Below, one piece after another: positions 60,317-64,000 of a DNA stretch of 64,000 bases (positions are counted from its first letter, which is position 1; each line of letters opens with the position of its first letter). A program made the translations under genes and the position numbers. The stretch is taken from NCBI RefSeq assembly GCF_000513895.2, contig NZ_CP165782.1, positions 1,550,001-1,614,000 of the forward strand, given 5' to 3'. The notes below the pieces were generated by a model. The model saw only the letters and a program-made list of their open reading frames with translations, ran no database searches and was not told where the DNA came from. The DNA comes from Ensifer sp. WSM1721. Its GTDB lineage: Bacteria > Pseudomonadota > Alphaproteobacteria > Rhizobiales > Rhizobiaceae.

Positions 60317-60493
60317 CCCGGTATTTCGTCCGGGTTCGAATCCGGCCCGAGGAGCCATCGAAGTTCGCTCGCGTCGTTGCGCCGACGGAAACATTTCCTA
60401 TATCGCTCCCGAGCAACGTGGACGCCTGTAACCCGGCGGGGATATCGGCCATAACGCTGTATCGCTGAACGATTCCGGAGGGGACGAGAGAAC

Positions 60494-61990
60494 TTGGCGC
60501 CCATTCTGACCAGTCTCAAGGACGACACGTTGATCGCGCTGGACAATCTTGCAGACCGCGCGGCCGGGCTCGTCCATCCTACCGTTCGGCTCGGCGTCAC
60601 CGGTCTTTCGCGCGCCGGCAAGACCGTGTTCATCTCCTCGCTCGTGCACAACTTATTGAATGGCGGGCGGCTGCCGCTGTTCGAGCCCATCCGCTCCGGC
60701 CGCGTTTCGAAGGTCCGGCTGGAACCGCAGCCGGACGACGCCGTGCCGCGCTTCCAATACGAGGACCACATCGCCGCTCTCGTCCGCGACCGGGCATGGC
60801 CGGATTCGACGCGCGCCATTTCGCAATTGCGCATCACGCTCGACTACGAAAGCGCGAGCGGCTGGAATCGACTGTTCTCTCCCGGACGTCTTTCGATCGA
60901 TATCGTCGACTATCCCGGCGAGTGGCTGCTCGACCTGCCTCTGCTCGCCCAGGACTTCCGGCAATTCAGCGAAGCAACGGTGCGGCGAGCGCGCGAAGGC
61001 ACGCGTGCAGCCCTATCGCGCGAGTGGCTAAACCTTGCCGCCTCCATAGGCGCGGAAACGGCCGAGGATGAAGGTGCCGCCCGTCGGCTCGCCGAAAGCT
61101 TCACTGCCTATCTCAAGGCCTGCAAGGAAGACGACCGCTCACTCTCGACCCTGCCGCCCGGCCGCTTTCTAATGCCAGGCGATCTCGAAGGTTCACCGGC
61201 GCTCACTTTCTCGCCGCTGCCCGACGTGCCGGCAGGACGGGCGCCCAAAGGCTCGCTTTGGGCGATGATGGAGCGGCGATACGAAGCTTACAAGACGCAT
61301 GTAGTTAAGCCGTTCTTCCGCGAGCATTTCGCCCGCCTCGATCGCCAGATCGTGCTGGTCGATGCGTTGCAGGCAATCAATCGCGGGCCGGAGGCGCTTA
61401 AGGATCTGGAGCAGGCGCTCGCCGACGTGCTTGCCTGCTTTCGTCCCGGCGTCAATTCCTGGATTTCCTCTCTTCTCACGCGCCGGATCGACCGAGTGCT
61501 GATTGCCGCTACGAAAGCGGATCACCTGCATCATGAGAGCCATGATCGGCTCGAGCGCACCGCCGCTCGCCTCGTCAGCCGTGCAGCCGAACGCATCGGA
61601 ATGAGCGGAGCCGGCCTCGAAGTCATGGCGCTCGCGTCGGTCAGGGCGACGCGGGAGGCGACGGTAAACCATGATGGGCACAGCCTGCCAGTCATTGTCG
61701 GAACGCCTATAGCCGGCGAGAAGATTAATGGCGAGATCTTCGATGGCGAAAAGAAAACCGCGATATTCCCCGGGGACTTACCGGAAAATCCAGATATTCT
61801 GTTTGAGGTTGCGGAGACCGCTTCCCGCCCCCGCGTCGCGACCGTGACCGAGCCGTCAATGCCGGAGCTGAACTTCGTCCGCTTCCGGCCGCCGCATCTG
61901 GAGGAGACGCGCGGCGGGTTGAAACTCTCTGTACCGCATATCCGGCTCGACCGGGCCATGCAGTTCCTGCTCGGAGATCGCCTGGCATGA
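60494..61990 (+). CDS. YcjX-family GTPase-like protein (DUF463)
   Basis: A 498-residue P-loop NTPase of the YcjX/DUF463 family. Walker A is VTGLSRAGKTVFIS, and the family segments IDIVDYPGEWLLDLPLL and ALQAINRGPEALKDLEQAL are visible. YcjX structures bind GTP, but the role is unknown; expression links to heat shock in E. coli. The start is TTG 60494 (MAPILTSLKD) after GGAGGGGACGAG. Its stop overlaps the next gene by four bases (ATGA), the usual ycjX-ycjF pairing. Confidence 0.9.
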   Translation: MAPILTSLKDDTLIALDNLADRAAGLVHPTVRLGVTGLSRAGKTVFISSLVHNLLNGGRLPLFEPIRSGRVSKVRLEPQPDDAVPRFQYEDHIAALVRDRAWPDSTRAISQLRITLDYESASGWNRLFSPGRLSIDIVDYPGEWLLDLPLLAQDFRQFSEATVRRAREGTRAALSREWLNLAASIGAETAEDEGAARRLAESFTAYLKACKEDDRSLSTLPPGRFLMPGDLEGSPALTFSPLPDVPAGRAPKGSLWAMMERRYEAYKTHVVKPFFREHFARLDRQIVLVDALQAINRGPEALKDLEQALADVLACFRPGVNSWISSLLTRRIDRVLIAATKADHLHHESHDRLERTAARLVSRAAERIGMSGAGLEVMALASVRATREATVNHDGHSLPVIVGTPIAGEKINGEIFDGEKKTAIFPGDLPENPDILFEVAETASRPRVATVTEPSMPELNFVRFRPPHLEETRGGLKLSVPHIRLDRAMQFLLGDRLA

Positions 61991-63066
61991 ATGACGATTT
62001 TAAGGATCGCCGTCGCAAGCCCGCCGCCTTTCCGGTTACGCCGGAAGAACGCACCGCAAGTCCTGAACAACAGCCGCGGCGCGCACCGGCAAGCTTCAGC
62101 GACAAGGTTGCCATGACGCCAGATGCAGAGGATCCGTTCATCGAGACGACTGCGGCGCTCGAAGCACTCGACTTGCCGGAAGCTCAGCCCCGCCGGCGGC
62201 GCCTCTCCTTCGGCAAGGTGGCCGCGGGCGCTTTCGGTATCCTCTTGTCGCTGGCCATAGGCCTCTGGATCGACCGCCTCGTGCGCGATCTCTTTTCCCG
62301 CGCCGACTGGCTCGGCTATGCGGCGATCGCGGTCGTGGCAATCGGCGCGGTTGCGTTTCTGGTTGTCATTGCCCGCGAGCTCACCGGCATGATGCAACTG
62401 ACGGCGATCCAGGCGCTGAAAGCAGACGTCTTGGAAGCAGCCGGCCCCGGAAAGACCAAGGCCGCGCGTGCCGCTACGGCAAGGCTCGTCCACTTGCTGG
62501 CCGCAAACCCACGTACCGCCAAAGGTCGGGCGCGGCTTGCGGAGACCGAAGGCGAGATCATCGACGGTCCGCACCTCCTCGAACTGACTGAGCGCGAGTT
62601 GCTGGCGCCGCTCGACCGCGAAGCGCGCCGAATCATTCTCGCCGCGTCGAAACGCGTGTCGATCGTCACCGCCGTCAGCCCGCGCGCGCTCGTCGATCTC
62701 GGCTATGTGCTCTACGAGTCCGCGCGCATGATCCGCGCGATGGCCGAGCTTTACGGTGGGCGGCCCGGCACGCTCGGCCTCTTGCGCCTGATGCGTGACG
62801 TCATCGCGCATCTGGCGGTGACCGGCTCGATTGCCGCCGGCGACAGCCTCATTCAGCAGGTCCTCGGCCACGGTCTCGCGTCGAAGCTGTCGGCCCGCCT
62901 TGGCGAAGGCGTGATCAACGGGCTGATGACGGCGCGCATCGGAATTGCGGCGATGGATCTCTGCCGCCCGATGCCGTTCCGGGCGCTGAAGCGCCCCGGC
63001 ATCGGTGATTTTCTTGCCGACCTGACGCCAGGAGCAGCGAGAGCTGAAAGCTCGCGGGACGGCTGA
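61987..63066 (+). CDS. YcjF-family membrane protein (TIGR01620/DUF697)
   Basis: A 359-residue inner membrane protein. A polar N-terminus of about 70 residues is followed by two helices near 76-96 (GKVAAGAFGILLSLAIGLWI) and 108-129 (LGYAAIAVVAIGAVAFLVVI), then a DUF697-type domain with the conserved GRPGTLGLLRLMRDVIAHLAV region. It is translationally coupled to ycjX by an ATGA overlap (61987-61990). Function unknown. Confidence 0.88.
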   Translation: MNDDFKDRRRKPAAFPVTPEERTASPEQQPRRAPASFSDKVAMTPDAEDPFIETTAALEALDLPEAQPRRRRLSFGKVAAGAFGILLSLAIGLWIDRLVRDLFSRADWLGYAAIAVVAIGAVAFLVVIARELTGMMQLTAIQALKADVLEAAGPGKTKAARAATARLVHLLAANPRTAKGRARLAETEGEIIDGPHLLELTERELLAPLDREARRIILAASKRVSIVTAVSPRALVDLGYVLYESARMIRAMAELYGGRPGTLGLLRLMRDVIAHLAVTGSIAAGDSLIQQVLGHGLASKLSARLGEGVINGLMTARIGIAAMDLCRPMPFRALKRPGIGDFLADLTPGAARAESSRDG

Positions 63067-63212
63067 GCACCATGATGGCGGGCCGCCTCAATTTCTGGCG
63101 AGCGGTCGAAGCCGTGAAGCGGTAATATATGAGCGGCGACGAAACCATCCGTTAACCATTTTCGCGCAAATGTGATTACCAGATTTGCACGTTGACCCAT
63201 CAAGGATCGTTC

Positions 63213-63764
63213 ATGTTCTCGCGCCTTTCTTTGATTGCTCGCGGCGTTGCCGCTATCGCGCTTGTCGCCGCCCTCGGCGCTGCAACGCCGGCACTCTCCG
63301 GCGCCCGCGACAAGGCGTTCTTCGACAAGGTCGCCGGCCAGTGGAAGGGGCCAGGCGAGATCGTGGCCGGCAAGTACAAAGGCACAAAATTCACCTGCGA
63401 CCTCACCGGCGAACCGATGTCCGGCGCACAAGCCGGACTGAAGCTTGACGGCTTCTGCCGCGTCGGCGTCTTCAAACAGCCGATGTCGGCGATGATCACG
63501 CAGAAAGGCAACAGCTACACCGGAAAGTTCCTCGATGGCGCCGACGGCAAGGGCCTTGACGTCGTGTCCGGCAATGTCGCCAAGGACAAGGTCGTCGTCG
63601 GCATCAACCGCAAGCAGCTCAACGGTGCGATGATCGCTCGTCTTCAGGACGAGGAGACCATGAACATCACGATCTCGGTGAAGGTCGAGGAAACAATGGT
63701 CCCCGTCATCGGCGTCAGCCTCAATCGGCAGATGGACACCATCGCGGTCGGCTCGATCAAGTAG
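63213..63764 (+). CDS. Exported protein of unknown function
   Basis: A 183-residue protein with a signal peptide (FSRLSLIARGVAAIALVAAL, then GAATPALSGA). The mature part is small, strand-rich and has two cysteines (TFTC..., GFCRVG) that may form a disulfide, plus a WKGPGEIVAGKYKGTKF segment near its start. I recognise no named family. The start ATG 63213 follows AAGGATCG; the longer frame from 63192 adds seven residues without support. Confidence 0.75.
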   Translation: MFSRLSLIARGVAAIALVAALGAATPALSGARDKAFFDKVAGQWKGPGEIVAGKYKGTKFTCDLTGEPMSGAQAGLKLDGFCRVGVFKQPMSAMITQKGNSYTGKFLDGADGKGLDVVSGNVAKDKVVVGINRKQLNGAMIARLQDEETMNITISVKVEETMVPVIGVSLNRQMDTIAVGSIK

Positions 63765-63789
63765 TCGCGTTTCACAGAGGGAAAACGGG

Positions 63790-63810
63790 AGCCCGGTTCA
63801 ATGCCGGGCT
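63790..63810. terminator. Hairpin between convergent genes near the window end
   Basis: AGCCCGG (63790-63796) pairs with CCGGGCT (63804-63810) across a seven-base loop, between the exported protein stop (63764) and the folK stop (63839). T tract weak. Confidence 0.5.
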
Positions 63811-63838
63811 TGCTGCGTCAGGAAGCAATGATCCTCGT

Positions 63839-64000
63839 TCAATCCTGCGCGCGCCACCAGTCAACGTTTTCATCGGCCACTTCGATCCCGGTGACATCCA
63901 CCCGGCTCAGCCACTCTCTGATCGTCCGCCCCCCGACGGAAAGGGCCGCCGCAAAATCCGCAAGCGGCATCAGAACGAAACCGCGCTCCGTCATCCGCGG
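63839..64000 (-). CDS. folK: 2-amino-4-hydroxy-6-hydroxymethyldihydropteridine diphosphokinase, C-terminal end (truncated by window edge)
   Basis: Reading the minus strand from the window edge, 53 codons give PRMTERGFVLMPLADFAAAL, then VGGRTIREWLSRVDVTGIEV and ...WWRAQD before a stop. The HPR-x-x-ER-x-FVL-x-PL pattern is the C-terminal signature of FolK (HPPK), which transfers pyrophosphate in folate synthesis. The rest of the gene, and in rhizobia usually folB and folP, should lie beyond 64000. Only about a third of the protein is visible. Confidence 0.75.
   Translation of the reverse strand, partial: PRMTERGFVLMPLADFAAALSVGGRTIREWLSRVDVTGIEVADENVDWWRAQD

Overview
This 64-kb window is chromosomal, GC-rich DNA of an alphaproteobacterium of the order Rhizobiales, most likely Sinorhizobium/Ensifer. 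The grounds are the protein set (CckA, the F1-ATPase inhibitor zeta subunit, an NADP isocitrate dehydrogenase of the eukaryote-like class, the purC-purS-purQ...purL arrangement), frequent TTG/GTG starts, ATGA-coupled genes, and several families of short palindromic intergenic repeats of the kind described as rhizobial intergenic mosaic elements (RIME). No prophage, transposase, CRISPR array, rRNA gene or complete tRNA gene was seen. Identification is from protein reading only; no database search was run.

Layout. 1-9.5 kb: 3' end of tyrS, a very large AsmA/YhdP-like envelope protein (minus), bcp peroxiredoxin, a DUF455 ferritin-like protein, an M23 metallopeptidase, an RhlE-type DEAD-box helicase and a NUDIX hydrolase. 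9.6-15.4 kb: a tightly packed minus-strand operon of seven genes (flavin reductase, MoxR/CoxD ATPase, CoxE VWA protein, XdhC split into two genes, a MoeA-like/MobA-like fusion, TfoX-N protein). It looks like a maturation cassette for a molybdenum hydroxylase of the CO-dehydrogenase/xanthine-dehydrogenase family, but no structural subunits are present. 15.5-19.7 kb: an orphan periplasmic binding protein coupled to an S58 (DmpA-like) peptidase, then rpe coupled to two envelope proteins. 19.7-31 kb: purine biosynthesis (purB, purC, purS, purQ, purL) interleaved with PilZ, DUF2189, RBBP9-like hydrolase, F1-ATPase zeta, a lipoprotein, DUF1330, DUF1127 and a MocR-type regulator. 31-32 kb: bolA, a small basic protein and grxD.

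32-45 kb: two tandem Bcr/CflA-type MFS exporters, an inositol-phosphatase-family enzyme coupled to ttcA, glsA, rpsD, a HerA-like ATPase, a small membrane protein, murI, a TrmJ-like methyltransferase, icd and a sucrose-phosphatase-like HAD enzyme. 45-54 kb: AraC/GyrI regulator divergent from a SulP transporter, alaS, recA with a recognisable SOS operator, and psuK-psuG for pseudouridine breakdown. 54-64 kb: an AT-richer patch with a frameshifted glyoxalase-like gene, the cell-cycle kinase cckA, a FliO-like protein, dksA, a SixA-like phosphatase, the ycjX-ycjF pair, an exported protein, and the 3' end of folK.

Most of the window is housekeeping. The parts most worth a second look are the molybdoenzyme maturation cassette without its enzyme, the binding protein-S58 peptidase pair, the repeated direct-repeat operator between DUF1127 and the MocR regulator, the bolA-small ORF-grxD unit, and the several repeat families.
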